Positions 63,601 through 64,000 of a stretch of 64,000 bases of DNA are shown one piece after another; within the stretch, counting starts at the first letter, position 1; every line of letters starts with the position of its first letter. Position numbers and translations under genes: made by a program. A model generated the notes under the pieces. That model saw only the letters and a program-made list of their open reading frames with translations. It did not search any database and was not told the origin of the DNA. Source of the stretch: Thiothrix sp. (GTDB lineage: Bacteria; Pseudomonadota; Gammaproteobacteria; Thiotrichales; Thiotrichaceae); assembly GCF_028714775.1 (NCBI RefSeq), contig NZ_JAQTLS010000009.1, positions 62,001-126,000 on the forward strand, in the 5' to 3' direction.

Positions 63601-63695
63601 ACAAACACTTACAGCTAGAAGCGAAGGCGGGGGTCAACCAAGGTATCGACTTGATCTATAAAATTGACACAAATAAAGGTTTATTAGGGCCGTAA
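60642..63695 (+). CDS. tamB: TamB, periplasm-spanning translocation/assembly protein
   Basis: The 1017-residue product starts at GTG 60642. It has one N-terminal TM anchor (LATLLLIGFLVLLTIALLTL) and a long beta-taco type body (for example LQVESLRLDGVMGQLAVDGVV). The C-terminal DUF490 domain is closed by LGTR-type strands such as TLSYLLTGRAMSGL, GLDELGLKTKNGD and a terminal QLEAKAGVNQGIDLIYKI. It forms the hydrophobic bridge between the inner membrane and TamA. It is somewhat shorter than E. coli TamB (1259 residues). Confidence 0.94.
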   Translation: MKQWFKYLLINPLATLLLIGFLVLLTIALLTLSSTGTRILANNAKYFVSGLTLEGAEGALVSGLTLKHLQWKDDATQVDASQISLDNTLDIGVPSTLVVKSLHADKLVIRLLASADGKESTPFKPPTLFLPFNIDARNVDIGELEIWRGDTPLRFHHVKLIGHTLDGRLQVESLRLDGVMGQLAVDGVVGWQDAITWQANVTGTHINPVDYLKDMPASLDVALTSSGTWAQGKTQVLLDISKLQGRLREYPVDVKGQAEWDGKLLALHKVNALIGNNQLQAEGNVGESFDLHWRVDAKNLATAWMGLEGSLKGAGVLKGKLNKPEIQADLKGSKLRYQDFRLGSLDVQASQAGEIYTVKGNVQDFKAGNTVIPSAQIDAQGTLENHRVTAKVTHPEGKADFVANGGLKDGQWRGTVQSLSLRDTAAGDWNMAGAVKLDASANVFSSSEICLTDRGARACGKPVWSQQNGFSLTGTLQQIPLVMLRPWLPDTFNAGGAVSADYHFEQRGGKPTGKVDLRLPDNSFTVQAGNGKAETLHYTNARANLSLNDRQLEGQAQLDLSGYGQLRADGRVDLSPQDGNHRINAHLTADMPDIAWLERYSTQIDQLQGRMNGDVQITGSLKKPNVTGSARLTNGQVHLPEAGVTLDAISLTMQASGADRAVITGSMRAGQGVLNANGVLSLANLPNWRADVNLQGNNLKLMDTHEVQALVSPNLQFQISPASVAVSGTVLIPESTVSLREIPQTASTVSEDVVIVGRRAPHRQAVAVSVKEAPLDIQPNVTIELGDRVKFTGFGLDARLNGKLRVLRTRQDIVAEGVLNVVDGVYKAYGQNLAIERGRLIFNGPLDNPGLDVRAVREVEEGDIKVGIALAGTVQQPESTLFSTPQQTQSDTLSYLLTGRAMSGLSGDQSSLLMEAVSQLGVVGGESLVQQIGGSLGLDELGLKTKNGDFGQSELALGKRLGARLYVRYIVSLFDSLQRVAITYQINKHLQLEAKAGVNQGIDLIYKIDTNKGLLGP

Positions 63696-63796
63696 AGGTG
63701 TTATGATTGCCCCGCTTCGTTATTTGTGACAAATAAGGCGGAAAACCAGTTGGTTTGAATGCCGAAAATTAATGTCAGATTTGTGTTTCAGTGAGG

Positions 63797-63825
63797 TTGA
63801 CGTTGTAAAGTGATTCACTTACAAT
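63797..63825 (+). promoter_or_regulatory. Sigma-70 promoter of tRNA-Tyr
   Basis: TTGACG (63797-63802) and TACAAT (63820-63825) are spaced by 17 bases, with the tRNA beginning 16 bases after the -10. The strength of the match suits a stable-RNA promoter. Confidence 0.8.
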
Positions 63826-63841
63826 GCTCGCCTTTCCAGTC

Positions 63842-63926
<85 letters not shown>

Positions 63927-64000
63927 TTTGATTTAGTTTACACGTTCAGCTTTTTCGCGTGGTGATTACACGATGCGGAATAAGATTAGGCGGGTGTAGT

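Overview
The window looks like chromosome of a gammaproteobacterium with roughly 55% GC. The support is a set of typically gammaproteobacterial genes and neighbourhoods: tamA-tamB, yheS, mutY-yggX, lptM-lysA, msrP-msrQ, ubiJ, rplM-rpsI and tRNA genes with encoded CCA. A sheathed or filamentous sulphur bacterium of the Thiotrichales (Thiothrix-like) would fit the gene style, but that is a guess from memory and was not tested.

Positions 1-7.4 kb hold the accessory part. Two near-duplicate genes for STAND-type ATPase/TPR proteins (the first cut by the window edge) flank a PIN toxin/ribbon-helix-helix antitoxin pair. They are followed by a YgjP-like metallopeptidase and argS. This stretch is peppered with short palindromic repeats of two GC-rich families, and several copies lie in frame inside the coding sequences, including twice in argS.

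Positions 7.4-13.3 kb (minus strand) form a signalling operon: an exported ethylbenzene-dehydrogenase-type haem-binding protein, two tandemly duplicated membrane hybrid histidine kinases and a separate Hpt protein. After a tRNA-Ser, 13.7-20.7 kb carries type II secretion genes in the order L-M-C-D, a small lipoprotein and a large secreted protein. Positions 20.7-30.8 kb are a tightly packed surface-polysaccharide operon: parvulin-like chaperone, ABC exporter (Wzm/Wzt type), acyltransferase-like protein, methyltransferase, three family-2 glycosyltransferases, a HAD-type protein and a 60-residue protein of unknown role.

Positions 31-44.7 kb are mainly housekeeping: rplM-rpsI, TerC, a phytase-like esterase, ubiJ, msrPQ, a VapBC pair, yheS, a 5'-3' exonuclease, a DUF1131 lipoprotein, the minus-strand group GDCCVxC-mutY-yggX, tRNA-Gly, lptM and lysA. 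A gene-free stretch at 34.4-34.8 kb has a perfect terminator and may encode a small RNA.

Positions 44.7-64 kb hold a DUF2330 protein paired with an NqrB/RnfD-like membrane protein, a Crp-family regulator paired with a CHASE2 nucleotide cyclase, the zinc importer znuA/znuCB, coaD, a ferredoxin, several envelope or stress genes (META, HugZ-like, ElyC-like), trmO, dacB, tamA-tamB and a tRNA-Tyr with a textbook promoter.
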